A stretch of 39,711 nt of DNA, taken from NCBI GenBank assembly GCA_014656015.1, contig BNBP01000067.1:1-39711 (forward strand). The letters run 5' to 3'. Positions 1-8,264 of this stretch are shown here, piece after piece. The stretch is from Streptomyces griseoaurantiacus. Its GTDB lineage: Bacteria; Actinomycetota; Actinomycetes; Streptomycetales; Streptomycetaceae. The position numbers and the translations under genes were made by a program. The stretch's first letter is position 1. The number at the start of each line of letters is the position of its first letter. The notes under the pieces are model-generated. The model worked only from the letters and a program-made list of their open reading frames with translations, searched no databases and was not told where the DNA came from.

Positions 1-143
1 CGCCCCGCCGTCGCACGCACCGGCCGGAGACCGAGCGGGGCGTCGAGGCCCGCCGCGAGGAGGCGACCGCCGCCGGCGGAGGCCGGGGGCCGGAAGCCGG
101 GGCGTGCGCCGGCCGTCCTGCGCTCGGCCTGCGCTCCTGTCCG

Positions 144-1022
144 TCAGAACAGGGCGATCGGGTTCACCGGCACGCCGGTGAGGCCGTGAATGCGCGGCGG
201 GGCCACGGTGAGCAGGAAGCTGTAGCGCCCCAGTCGCGCGCACAGCGCCGCCAGGTCGTCGAGCTGCGGCACGTCGATCAGCGGCATCGCCATCCGGCCG
301 AGCGCCACCCCGTGCAGCGGGGAGGGTTCGTCCGGGTTCAGCGGAGGGTGCGCGTCACCCCTGTCCGGGGCGATGACGGCGACCCCGCGCTCGTGCATCC
401 AGCGCACCGCGTCCATGCTGATCCCCGGGCTCGGCGTGTCCGCGGGGCCGCGCCCGGTCCAGCCGAGCCGGACCACCAGTGCGTCGCCCGAGGCCACCTC
501 GACCCCCTGACGCTTCTCCGCCTGCTCGAAATCGTCCGGCGTCACCGCGTGGGCGGGAGGCAGGGGCCCTTCGACGGCCAGGTCGAGCAGCACCCCGCGC
601 GTCACTATGCCGGCGGCGAAGGCTGCCGTCGACGCGTGCGTGATGCCGAGGGGGGTGACGACCTCGGCCCTCGGACGGCCCGGATAGACCTGCTCGTCGG
701 TGGACCAGTGTGCGAGGGCGTCGAGGTGCGTCGACTTGAAGTGATGGTTGTAGATCAACGACATGTCGGCCGCCACGGGGCCACCGGTGTGCGACACCAT
801 CTGCTGCACCGGGGACGTCTCGACCGTGTCCGGCAGGAACGGACTGAAGAACATGGCGCTGGGCGTGATCGGCTGCGCCAGCGACACCCAGTCACCGGTC
901 CGCACCTCGGCTGCGGCCCGGGCGCGCACCTCGTCGGTGATCAGGTTGAGGGTGCCGAGTTCGTCGTCGGCTCCCCATCGCCCCCAGTTGTCCGGCAGAT
1001 CCGCCTCGCTGGTACCGGTCAT
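144..1022 (-). CDS. Cyclase-family (kynurenine formamidase-like) metal hydrolase
   Basis: The 292-residue product matches the cyclase/isatin hydrolase/kynurenine formamidase superfamily, metal-dependent enzymes that open amides, lactones or cyclic imides. Near residues 93-105 it has HHFKSTHLDALAH, which aligns with the family metal motif HxGTHxDxPxH. The T-H-x-D and final H are kept, but the first motif position is Phe with His-His just before it, so a binding residue may be shifted. A second conserved stretch, IAPDRGDAHPP, lies in the C-terminal half. I chose ATG 1022 over an upstream in-frame start at 1154 because an AGGAGAG-type ribosome site precedes it and conserved sequence begins there (DNWGRWGADDELGTLN). 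It follows the EamA exporter on the same strand after 153 bp. The substrate cannot be read from sequence. Confidence 0.85.
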   Translation of the reverse strand: MTGTSEADLPDNWGRWGADDELGTLNLITDEVRARAAAEVRTGDWVSLAQPITPSAMFFSPFLPDTVETSPVQQMVSHTGGPVAADMSLIYNHHFKSTHLDALAHWSTDEQVYPGRPRAEVVTPLGITHASTAAFAAGIVTRGVLLDLAVEGPLPPAHAVTPDDFEQAEKRQGVEVASGDALVVRLGWTGRGPADTPSPGISMDAVRWMHERGVAVIAPDRGDAHPPLNPDEPSPLHGVALGRMAMPLIDVPQLDDLAALCARLGRYSFLLTVAPPRIHGLTGVPVNPIALF

Positions 1023-1175
1023 GTGAACGACCCCTCTCTCCTGGTCCGCCGGGGCCGTGAGGGCCCGCGTGAAGCCGCGTGCCCGTGACGGCGACGCGGC
1101 TTCCAGCGTAGGGGCAACAGCCCTGAGACGATCATCCACCCCATCCCAACTCACCCTACGAGCAGGTAAGTTGAC

Positions 1176-2192
1176 TCAGTTCAGCGCCTGCGCGTCCTCG
1201 CGGTCCCGGGGCAACGGAACGGCAAGCACGGGCTCGACCGGGCCGGTGGGGCCGGTGGGCGCGGGCTGTGCCGGCTCGCGGCGGGCCGGGGCGGGGGACG
1301 CCGCGGCGGGGAGGCACGCCAGGACCAGGCCGCCCATGATCAGCAGGCTGCCGGTCGCCGCCGTCGCCGTGAGGTGCTCGTGCAGGACGAAGACGCCCAG
1401 GACGGTCGCCGCGAGGGGTTCGGCGAGGCTGAGGGTGCCCACGGCGGCCGCGCCGGTGGTGCGCAGGCCGACGGAGAAGAGCCAGTAGGCGAGGGCGGTC
1501 GCGGCCAGCCCCAGCCAGGCGACCAGCCCGAGCGCGGCCGGCCGCGCGAGGGCGGTGAGCGAGCCGGCCATCCAGGGCAGCAGCGGTACGGAACCCAGCA
1601 GCAGGGCGAGGGCGGACACGGTCGGCAGATGGACGCCGGGGTGGTCGGTGGCCAGCCGGCGGGCGTACACGGTGTAGAGGCCGTAGCAGACGCCCGAGGC
1701 CGTGGCGGTCAGCAGTCCGAGCACATCGACTTCGGCCCGTCCGGCCCCGTCCGGCACGAACAGCAGCGCGCACCCCAGCACCGCGGCGGCGGTGGAGAGC
1801 GCCCAGGTCCTGGTGAGCGCCTCGCCCGTGACGAGCCGGGCGATCACTCCGGTGGCGACGGGGGCGACGCCCAGCGCGACGACGGTGGCCAGCGCGGCGC
1901 CGGTGCGGGCGGTGGCGTAGAGGAAGGCCGCCTGGAAGACACCGGTGGCCAGCGCGCAGACCAGCAGCGGCCGGACGAGCCCGCGCCGCAGAACGGGACG
2001 GAGCCCTCGCAGATGGCGCCGGCACAGCAGGGCGAGCACCGCGCCGCCGACCACGAGCCGCCAGCCACCGAGCGCGGCGGGGTTCATGACCTCGCCCGCC
2101 AGGCCCTGCGCGGGGCCGACCGTGCCCCACAGCAGCGCGGCCCCGAGCACCAGTCCGGCGCCGCCGGAGATTCCGTACGTCTGTTGCCTCAT
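1176..2192 (-). CDS. EamA/DMT-superfamily 10-TM exporter
   Basis: The product (about 338 residues) is a hydrophobic polytopic protein with two homologous EamA halves, typical of drug/metabolite transporters that export amino acids or small metabolites. The first half opens with LVLGAALLWGT and the second with LGLVAWLGLAATALAYWLF and SLAEPLAATVLGV. A Pro/Ala/Thr-rich, probably cytoplasmic tail of about 45 residues ends the protein. ATG 2192 is used; ATG 2210 adds six residues, and neither has a clear Shine-Dalgarno sequence. It is divergent from an Lrp/AsnC regulator, the usual arrangement in which the regulator controls an amino-acid exporter. That regulatory link and any amino-acid substrate are inferences. 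Confidence 0.88.
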   Translation of the reverse strand: MRQQTYGISGGAGLVLGAALLWGTVGPAQGLAGEVMNPAALGGWRLVVGGAVLALLCRRHLRGLRPVLRRGLVRPLLVCALATGVFQAAFLYATARTGAALATVVALGVAPVATGVIARLVTGEALTRTWALSTAAAVLGCALLFVPDGAGRAEVDVLGLLTATASGVCYGLYTVYARRLATDHPGVHLPTVSALALLLGSVPLLPWMAGSLTALARPAALGLVAWLGLAATALAYWLFSVGLRTTGAAAVGTLSLAEPLAATVLGVFVLHEHLTATAATGSLLIMGGLVLACLPAAASPAPARREPAQPAPTGPTGPVEPVLAVPLPRDREDAQALN

Positions 2193-2250
2193 GACCCGTA
2201 GGCTAGGCATTGATTTCAGTGGGATGGCAGGTCACCGAACTTCATGAGGC
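2186..2250. promoter_or_regulatory. Divergent control region with 9-bp inverted repeat at both start codons
   Basis: GCCTCATGA (2186-2194) and its exact complement TCATGAGGC (2242-2250) are separated by 47 bp. Each arm contains the ATG of one divergent gene, so both genes read TC-ATG-AGG-C around their starts. This could be an operator for the Lrp/AsnC protein, whose family binds spaced symmetric sites, or a coincidence of similar start contexts. Confidence 0.35.
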
Positions 2251-2762
2251 TTAGGGACATGAACACAGGACTTGATGCGATCGACCTCGCGCTTTTGCGG
2301 GAGCTGCAGAACGATGCACGGCAGACGAACCGGGACCTGGCCGCGAAGACGGGCATCTCCCCGTCCACCTCGCTGGAGCGGGTACGGCTGCTGCGGGAGC
2401 GCGGTCTGATCACGGGCTATCACGCCGCCCTGGACCTGGAGGAGGTCGGCCGGCCGGTGCAGGCGCTGATCTCGGTGCGCATCCGGCCCCCGGCCCGGGC
2501 CGTCATCGAGGGGTTCCGGGAGTGGGCGCACCAGCTCCCCGAGGTGATCGCCATGTTCGTGACCTCGGGACCGCACGACTTCCTCCTGCACATCGCCGTG
2601 CCGGACGTGAACAGCGTGTACGCCTTCGTCATCGACCGGCTCACGGAACGGCGGGAGGTGGCCGACGTGCAGACGACCCTGGCGTACGAGCACGTACGGT
2701 CCCGGGTCATCCAGCCGGCCCTCCCGGCCGAGCAGCCGCGAAAGCCTCGTCGGCAGCGTTGA
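2244..2762 (+). CDS. Lrp/AsnC-family transcriptional regulator
   Basis: The 172-residue product has the Lrp/AsnC layout. An N-terminal helix-turn-helix covers about residues 10-60 (AIDLALLRELQNDARQTNRD, then AAKTGISPSTSLERVRLLRE). A C-terminal RAM/ligand-binding domain covers about 70-155. The family senses amino acids or small effectors and forms dimers to octamers. ATG 2259 (MNTGLDAID) is an equally typical family start, but its AGGGA sits almost on the codon, so ATG 2244 was kept. It is divergent from the EamA exporter, its likely target. The last dozen residues are basic and Arg/Pro-rich. Confidence 0.9.
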   Translation: MRLRDMNTGLDAIDLALLRELQNDARQTNRDLAAKTGISPSTSLERVRLLRERGLITGYHAALDLEEVGRPVQALISVRIRPPARAVIEGFREWAHQLPEVIAMFVTSGPHDFLLHIAVPDVNSVYAFVIDRLTERREVADVQTTLAYEHVRSRVIQPALPAEQPRKPRRQR

Positions 2763-2828
2763 CGGCTGCCGGCAACGTAAGCGTTAGCGGCCGCCACCGC
2801 CGGCCGGGGAGAGGGCGGGCCGGAGGCC

Positions 2829-2928
2829 GCCGAACGCCCCCACCCCGGCCCGCCGAACGCCCCCGTCCAGGCTGCGGAACACCCCGATCCGGGCCTCGGA
2901 ACATCCCGATCCGGGCGGCCGGACCACC
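2829..2928 (+). repeat. Five imperfect direct repeats, 22-23 bp period
   Basis: In the 389-bp gap between the Lrp gene and the glycosidase, a GAAC-containing core recurs at 2832, 2855, 2877 and 2899, with a degenerate GGACCACC copy at 2921. Copies 3 and 4 share CGGAACAYCCCGATCCGGGC. The spacing of 23, 22, 22 and 22-23 bp is about two helical turns, so every copy faces the same side of the DNA. It lies 110-210 bp upstream of the glycosidase promoter. It could be a cooperative binding array or a simple minisatellite. Confidence 0.6.
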
Positions 2929-3038
2929 GGCCGCCCCCGGGGCCGCGCACGGCCTTCGTCCGTTCGCTGCCGCAACGGCGCCCACCTCGCGACCTGCCCC
3001 GCCCCACTGGCCGACAGAAGTGTTCCCCCCACAGGGGG

Positions 3039-3067
3039 TTGACAGAAGACCGTGCACGACACAGCCT
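3039..3067 (+). promoter_or_regulatory. Probable promoter of the GH2 glycosidase gene
   Basis: A perfect -35 hexamer TTGACA lies at 3039-3044. The -10 region about 17 bp downstream (around 3062-3067, CAGCCT) is poor, which suits an induced promoter. The predicted transcription start near 3074 falls inside the palindrome at 3069-3082, leaving a leader of about 78 nt. Confidence 0.5.
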
Positions 3068-3068
3068 T

Positions 3069-3082
3069 TGGCAACGTTGTCA
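3069..3082. promoter_or_regulatory. LacI/GalR-type operator palindrome
   Basis: TGGCAACGTTGTCA is a 14-bp palindrome with one mismatched pair and a central CG, the hallmark of LacI/GalR-family sugar-responsive operators. It sits on the predicted transcription start of the glycosidase gene, where a bound repressor would block initiation. No LacI-family gene is in the window, so the regulator must be encoded elsewhere. Confidence 0.65.
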
Positions 3083-3151
3083 TACCGGCTCGCGCGACAC
3101 GGTCGCGGGGCCGGATCGGGCCAGCGTCGTTTTCGATGGGACGTCACACTT

Positions 3152-6100
3152 ATGCCAGATCAATCGGGTCCGCCGCGCTCTCCCTCGCGCCGTACCGTCG
3201 TCGCCGCGGGCACCACCCTGTTGGCGGGCTTCGGCCTGGGTGGGGTGCTCCCCGCGCCGGCCGCCGCCGCAGCCCCCTCCGCCGCTCCCGAGGGTGCCCC
3301 CTCCCGCGGCTCCTCCCCCGGCGAGCTGGCGCGGTACCGTCCCGTCACAGCCTCCTCGACGGCCTACGCCCCCACCGTCGGCTCCTTCGTCGTCGACCGC
3401 CTCGCCACCCCCGGCGTCGAGGGCAGCGGCTGGCGCGCCGAGGACGGCGACCCCCAGTGGATCGCCGTCGACCTGCAGTCGGTCTGCGAGGTCACGCAGG
3501 TGCGGCTCGTTTTCGAGGCGGACGCCTCGACGCCCGTGTTCACACCGCCCACCGAGGGCAATCCGCACAGCGGCACCACGGGCAAGGAGGTGCAGTCCAG
3601 CTACGCGCTGGTGTTCGTATTGGAGACCTCGCTCGACAACGAGGCGTGGAGCACGGCGTACCGCACGACGGCGGGCACCGGTGGTGTGGTGAACATCCAG
3701 CTGCCGCGCCCGACGCGGGCCCGGTGGGTGCGCATGACCTCGCGGAAGCGGTCCAGTCCGCTGCCGCTCGGCCTCAACGGCTTCGAGGTGTACGGCACCG
3801 CCCGGGGCCACCGTCCCGCGGTCACCGGCTGGACGGACTGGGGCACCCAGCACGGCGAACCGCCGCGTCTGGAGGTGGCCGAGGACGGCAGCGTGCCGCT
3901 GGAGTCGGGCTGGCGGCTCACCATGGACGACTGGGCCGGCGGGGAGGGCGCGGAGCTGTCGCGCACGTCCGTCGACACGAGCGCCTGGCTGCCCGCGACC
4001 GTCCCCGGCACGGTGCTCGGCTCCCTGGTGGAGCAGGGCAAGCTGCCGGACCCGGTGGCGGGTCTGAACAACCTGCGCGTCCCCGAGGCGCTCTCGCGCC
4101 ACTCCTGGTGGTACAAGCGGGACTTCGCGCTGCCGCGCGGCCTGCGCACCGGGTCCGGCCGGCACGTGTGGCTGGAGTTCGACGGCGTCAACCACAAGGC
4201 CGACGTGTGGCTCAACGGCAAGCGGGCCGGTGACCTGACCTACCCCTTCGCCCGGGCCGCGTTCGACGTGACGTCGCTGCTCGCGGCGGAGGGCGAGAAC
4301 GCTCTGGCGGTGCGGATCACACCCATGCCGGTCCCCGGCAGCCCCGGGGACAAGGGTCCGGACGGGAGTGCCTGGGTCGACGCGGGCGCGGGGCAGATGA
4401 ACCTCAACTCGCCCACCTACCTGGCCGCTTCGGGCTGGGACTGGATGCCGGCGGTCCGCGACCGCGCGGCGGGCATCTGGAACCATGTGCGGCTGCGGTC
4501 GACCGGTCCTCTCGTGATCGGCGACCCGCGGGTGGACACCGTGCTGCCGAAGCTGCCGGACGTGTCGGTCGCCGAGGTCACCGTCGTCGTCCCCGTCCGC
4601 AACGCCGACTCGGCGGACCGGCGGGCGACCGTGACCGCGGTCTTCTCCGGGGTGCGGGTGTCGAAGACGGTCACCGTGAAGGCGGGCGAGAGTGCCGAGG
4701 TCGTCCTCGCCCCGGACGCGTTCCACGAACTCCGTTTGCGAGAGCCGAAGTTGTGGTGGCCCAATGGCATGGGCGAGGCGCACCTGTACGACCTGACGCT
4801 CACCGCCTCGGCGGACGGCCGGGAGAGCGACCGGCGCACCGTCCGCTTCGGTGTCCGGCAGTTCGGCTACGAGTACGAGGTGCCGCTGCCGTTCACCGCG
4901 ACCGGCGACTCGGTCACGCAGACGGTGAGCTTCGACCGGCAGGAGGCCCGGCACGTCCGCATCAGGTGCCTGACCCGGGCCACCTCCTGGGGCAGTTCCC
5001 TGTGGACGCTGGCCGTCGGCGACAGCGCGCGGCCCGGGGTCGACCTCGCGCTGCACGCGCACGCCGAAGCCTCCAGCACCGATCAGGACGAGCATGCCGC
5101 GGCCAACGTCACCGACGGCGATCCGGACACCCGCTGGTCCTCCTCCTACGAGGACGACCAGTGGATCCGTGTCGACCTCGGCTCCGCCCAGTCCTTCGAC
5201 CGAGTCGATCTCACCTGGGAGCGGGGGTACGCGAAGACGTTCCTCGTGGAGGTCTCCGCGGACGGCTCGGCGTGGACGGAGGTGAAGTCGGTCGACAACG
5301 GCGCGGTCCCGCTGCCGTTCAGCAACGGTGACGCGAGCCTGCAGGTCACGGACTTCGAGCGGCAGAGCGCGCGGTACGTCCGTCTGAAGTGCGGTGTCCG
5401 TGCCACCAGTTGGGGCACCTCGCTGTGGGCCTTCGGGGTCGTCGACAGCGCCGATCCGGGCACCGACCTCGCACTGCGCCGGGACGCCACCGCCTCCACC
5501 GAGGAGTCCGGCCACCCGGCCTCGCACGCCACCGACGGCGACGCCGGCACCCGGTGGTCCTCCTCCTACGAGGACGACCAGTGGATCCGCGTCGACCTCG
5601 GCGCCACGCGCTCCTTCGACCGGGTGTCCGTCGTCTGGGAGACCGCGTACGCCAAGACGTACGTCATCCAGGTGTCCGACGACGACAGGACGTGGCGGGA
5701 CGTGAAGTCCGTGTCCAACGCGGGCCGGCCACTGCGGATCAGCGTCAACGGGGTGCGGGTGCTGGCCCGCGGCGGCAACTGGGGCTGGGACGAGCTGCTG
5801 CGGCGGATGCCGCCGGAGCGCATGGACGCGGCGGTACGCATGCACCGCGACATGAACTTCACGATGATCCGCAACTGGGTCGGCAGCAGTGACCGGGAGG
5901 AGTTCTTCGCCGCCTGCGACCGGTACGGCATCCTGGTGTGGAACGACTTCCCCAACGCCTGGGGCATGGACCCGCCGGACCACGCCGCGTACAACGCGGT
6001 CGCCCGCGACACCGTCCTGCGCTACCGGATCCACCCCAGTGTGGTCGTGTGGTGCGGCGCCAACGAGGGCAATCCCCCGCCCGCGATCGACAAGGGGATG

Positions 6101-7249
6101 CGGGAGGCGGTGGAGCGGCAGGTGCCGGGCGTGCTCTACCAGAACAACTCGGCGGGCGGGATCGTCACCGGCGGCGGCCCCTACGGTTTCATCGACCCGG
6201 AGCGTTACTTCGACCCGTCGACGTACGGCAGCAAGGACTTCGGTTTCCACACCGAGATCGGCATGCCGGTGGTCTCCACCGCGGCGAGCGTGCGCAACAT
6301 GACGGGCGACGAGCCGGAATGGCCCATCCGCGGGGCGTGGTTCTACCACGACTGGAGCGAGCACGGGAACCAGGGGGCGCCGAACTACAAGGCGGGGATC
6401 GAGGCCCGGCTCGGGGAGTCCGGCGGCCTCGACGACTTCGCCCGCAAGGCGCAGTTCGTCAACTACGAGAACACCCGCGCCATGTTCGAGGCGTGGAACG
6501 CCCACCTGTGGGACAACGCCTCCGGTCTGATGCTGTGGATGTCCCACCCCGCGTGGCACAGCACGGTGTGGCAGACCTACGACTACGACTTCGACGTCAA
6601 CGGCACCTACTTCGGCGCCCGTTCCGGCTCCGAGCCGCTGCACGTGCAGGCCGACCCGGTCAAGTGGCAGGTCCTCGCGGTGAACCACACCGCGGCCGAC
6701 CTGCGCGGCGCGACCGTCACCGCGCGACTGTACGACCTGTCCGGCCGTGAGCTGGGCCGGCGCAGGACGGCCCGGCTGGACGTGCCCCGCGCGGACACCG
6801 CGAAGGCCTTCACCGCCGGGTGGACGGACGACCTGCCGGACCTGCACCTGCTGCGGCTCACCCTGGAGGACGCCAAGGGAAGGGAGGTCTCGCGGAACAC
6901 CTACTGGCGCTACCGAGAGGCGGCGTCGCTGCGGGCCCTGAACAAGGCGAAGCAGGTGCGGCTGACCGGCTCGGTCACCGGGCTGTCCCGCTCCGGCGAC
7001 CGCCACAGCCTGACCGCGACCCTGCGCAACCGGGGCGCGGCGGTGGCCGCCATGGTCCGCCTCTCCCTCCTGACCGACACCTGCGGCCACCGGGTCCTGC
7101 CCACCCTGTACAGCGAGAACTACCTGTGGCTGCTGCCGGGCGAGTCCCGCACGGTCCACCTCTCCTGGCCGTCCACGGCGGCCCCGACCCACCACCCCGT
7201 CCTGACAGCCGAACCGTACAACGGCCCCGTCACGACACTGCGGGCCTGA
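3152..7249 (+). CDS. Secreted GH2 glycosidase (beta-mannosidase/exo-beta-glucosaminidase type) with three discoidin domains
   Basis: This 1365-residue exported enzyme starts with a Tat-type signal: SRRTVVAAG at residues 12-20, a hydrophobic stretch, then an Ala-rich cleavage region near 35-42. An F5/8-type C (discoidin) domain covers about 60-220. The GH2 sugar-binding fold follows (about 249-455, with DVWLNGKRAG and GWDWMPAVRDR), then an immunoglobulin-like domain (about 456-566). Two further discoidin units (about 590-860) are inserted before the TIM barrel, which resumes at RISVNGVRVLARGGNW (about 862). The acid/base is probably Glu972 in WCGANEG and the nucleophile Glu1035 in HTEIGMPVV. 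Ig-like domains fill about 1150-1365. CsxA-type enzymes are usually 900-1050 residues. It should release mannosyl or glucosaminyl residues outside the cell; which one is unresolved. ATG 3152 gives a complete signal peptide. Confidence 0.88.
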   Translation: MPDQSGPPRSPSRRTVVAAGTTLLAGFGLGGVLPAPAAAAAPSAAPEGAPSRGSSPGELARYRPVTASSTAYAPTVGSFVVDRLATPGVEGSGWRAEDGDPQWIAVDLQSVCEVTQVRLVFEADASTPVFTPPTEGNPHSGTTGKEVQSSYALVFVLETSLDNEAWSTAYRTTAGTGGVVNIQLPRPTRARWVRMTSRKRSSPLPLGLNGFEVYGTARGHRPAVTGWTDWGTQHGEPPRLEVAEDGSVPLESGWRLTMDDWAGGEGAELSRTSVDTSAWLPATVPGTVLGSLVEQGKLPDPVAGLNNLRVPEALSRHSWWYKRDFALPRGLRTGSGRHVWLEFDGVNHKADVWLNGKRAGDLTYPFARAAFDVTSLLAAEGENALAVRITPMPVPGSPGDKGPDGSAWVDAGAGQMNLNSPTYLAASGWDWMPAVRDRAAGIWNHVRLRSTGPLVIGDPRVDTVLPKLPDVSVAEVTVVVPVRNADSADRRATVTAVFSGVRVSKTVTVKAGESAEVVLAPDAFHELRLREPKLWWPNGMGEAHLYDLTLTASADGRESDRRTVRFGVRQFGYEYEVPLPFTATGDSVTQTVSFDRQEARHVRIRCLTRATSWGSSLWTLAVGDSARPGVDLALHAHAEASSTDQDEHAAANVTDGDPDTRWSSSYEDDQWIRVDLGSAQSFDRVDLTWERGYAKTFLVEVSADGSAWTEVKSVDNGAVPLPFSNGDASLQVTDFERQSARYVRLKCGVRATSWGTSLWAFGVVDSADPGTDLALRRDATASTEESGHPASHATDGDAGTRWSSSYEDDQWIRVDLGATRSFDRVSVVWETAYAKTYVIQVSDDDRTWRDVKSVSNAGRPLRISVNGVRVLARGGNWGWDELLRRMPPERMDAAVRMHRDMNFTMIRNWVGSSDREEFFAACDRYGILVWNDFPNAWGMDPPDHAAYNAVARDTVLRYRIHPSVVVWCGANEGNPPPAIDKGMREAVERQVPGVLYQNNSAGGIVTGGGPYGFIDPERYFDPSTYGSKDFGFHTEIGMPVVSTAASVRNMTGDEPEWPIRGAWFYHDWSEHGNQGAPNYKAGIEARLGESGGLDDFARKAQFVNYENTRAMFEAWNAHLWDNASGLMLWMSHPAWHSTVWQTYDYDFDVNGTYFGARSGSEPLHVQADPVKWQVLAVNHTAADLRGATVTARLYDLSGRELGRRRTARLDVPRADTAKAFTAGWTDDLPDLHLLRLTLEDAKGREVSRNTYWRYREAASLRALNKAKQVRLTGSVTGLSRSGDRHSLTATLRNRGAAVAAMVRLSLLTDTCGHRVLPTLYSENYLWLLPGESRTVHLSWPSTAAPTHHPVLTAEPYNGPVTTLRA
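4924..5763 (+). repeat. Internal 420-bp tandem duplication encoding two discoidin modules
   Basis: Two consecutive 140-residue units are similar along their length. RATSWGSSLWTLAVGDSA pairs with RATSWGTSLWAFGVVDSA, and both contain TRWSSSYEDDQWIRVDLG. At DNA level, 5135-5169 and 5555-5589 are identical over 35 bp, exactly 420 bp apart. This points to recent duplication or gene conversion inside the GH2 gene. Confidence 0.85.
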
Positions 7250-7259
7250 GCCCGTACCG

Positions 7260-7306
7260 CCGTGCCCCCCGGCCCCCGCCCGCCCTGGCGGGGGCCGGGG
7301 GCACGG
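7260..7306. terminator. Bidirectional terminator hairpin
   Basis: A stem of about 20 bp with one bulged base (CCGTGCCCCC... pairing with ...GGGGGCACGG) lies between the convergent GH2 and hydrolase genes, 10 bp after the GH2 stop. There is no T-run, as is common in high-GC actinomycetes. Confidence 0.75.
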
Positions 7307-7324
7307 TGCCGTCCGCCGGTGGTC

Positions 7325-8212
7325 TCAGCGGGCCAGCAAAGCGCGGAGCACCCCCGTGATCTCCTCGGGGGACGTCTCCGCCATGAAGTGGCCCGAGCGG
7401 GTGAGCCGGTGGTCCAGGTCCGGGGACCAGGCACGCCAGACCCCGGCGGCGTCGTAGCCGAGTTGGCTGCCCCAGTCCTGCTGGACGACGGTGACGGGCA
7501 TGGCGAGCTGGGAGCCGGCGTCGAGGTCGGCCCGGTCGTGGACGATGTCGATGCCGGCGGAGGCGCGGTAGTCGGCCACGATGGAGTCGACGGCGGCGGC
7601 GCTCGCGCGCAGGTAGGCGGTGCGGATCTCCTCGGGGATCGCGTCCGCGTCCGTCGTCCAGCCGTCGAGGAAGGAGCCGAAGAACGCGTCGGCGCTGTTG
7701 GCGATCATGGTTTCGGGCAGGCCGGGCGGCTGTGCCATCAGGTACAGGTGGTGGGCGACGGCGGCGGAGACGCCGTGCAGCACGTTCCACATGTCCAGCG
7801 TCGGTACGACGTCGAGGATGCCGAGGTGGGTGATGGTCTCCGGGTGGTCGAGGCCGGCCCGGAAGGCGACCAGGGCGCCCCGGTCGTGGCCGACGAGGGC
7901 GAACCGGTCGTGGCCGAGCGAGGCCATGGCCCTGACGATGTCGGCGGCCATGGTGCGCTTGGAGTACGTGTCCTCCTCGGCGGCCGGGGGCTTGTCGCTG
8001 TCGCCGTAGCCGCGCAGGTCGGGGCAGACGACGGTGTGCTCCTCCGCGAGCCTCGGGGCGACGTGCCGCCACATGAGGTGGGTCTCGGGGAAGCCGTGCA
8101 GCAGGACGACGGGGCTGCCGTGGCCGGCCACGGCAGCGGACAGTTCCACGCCGCCCTCGCCGGGCAGGCGGACGTGGTCGAAGCCGGGGAGGGTGGGTGT
8201 CGCGGAGGTCAT
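7325..8212 (-). CDS. Alpha/beta hydrolase, haloacetate dehalogenase/epoxide hydrolase type
   Basis: The 295-residue product is an alpha/beta-hydrolase. The oxyanion region LLHGFPETHLMW, the strand-loop LRGYGDSDKP and the nucleophile elbow GHDRGA (Asp nucleophile) place it with fluoro/haloacetate dehalogenases and epoxide hydrolases, which form an alkyl-enzyme ester on Asp. The catalytic His is probably in RSGHFMAETSPEEI near the C-terminus. ATG 8212 was chosen because an AAGAAGG ribosome site precedes it; an in-frame ATG at 8275 adds 21 low-complexity residues. It is divergent from the BTAD regulator gene, which may control it. Dehalogenase versus epoxide hydrolase activity cannot be decided from these motifs. 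Confidence 0.87.
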   Translation of the reverse strand: MTSATPTLPGFDHVRLPGEGGVELSAAVAGHGSPVVLLHGFPETHLMWRHVAPRLAEEHTVVCPDLRGYGDSDKPPAAEEDTYSKRTMAADIVRAMASLGHDRFALVGHDRGALVAFRAGLDHPETITHLGILDVVPTLDMWNVLHGVSAAVAHHLYLMAQPPGLPETMIANSADAFFGSFLDGWTTDADAIPEEIRTAYLRASAAAVDSIVADYRASAGIDIVHDRADLDAGSQLAMPVTVVQQDWGSQLGYDAAGVWRAWSPDLDHRLTRSGHFMAETSPEEITGVLRALLAR

Positions 8213-8264
8213 CTCGGGCGCCTTCTTGTGGTCGGGGAGGCTGACAGGACCACCGTGCGCGGTG

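Noticed and set aside
1..143. A gene fragment at the left edge
   Set aside because: More than one frame is open, but none shows a recognisable protein end, and the sequence is too short to decide.
3080..7195. A very long open frame on the minus strand opposite the GH2 gene
   Set aside because: It is the antisense shadow of a high-GC gene. It has no domain-like sequence, while the plus strand shows a full Tat signal, GH2 and discoidin motifs.
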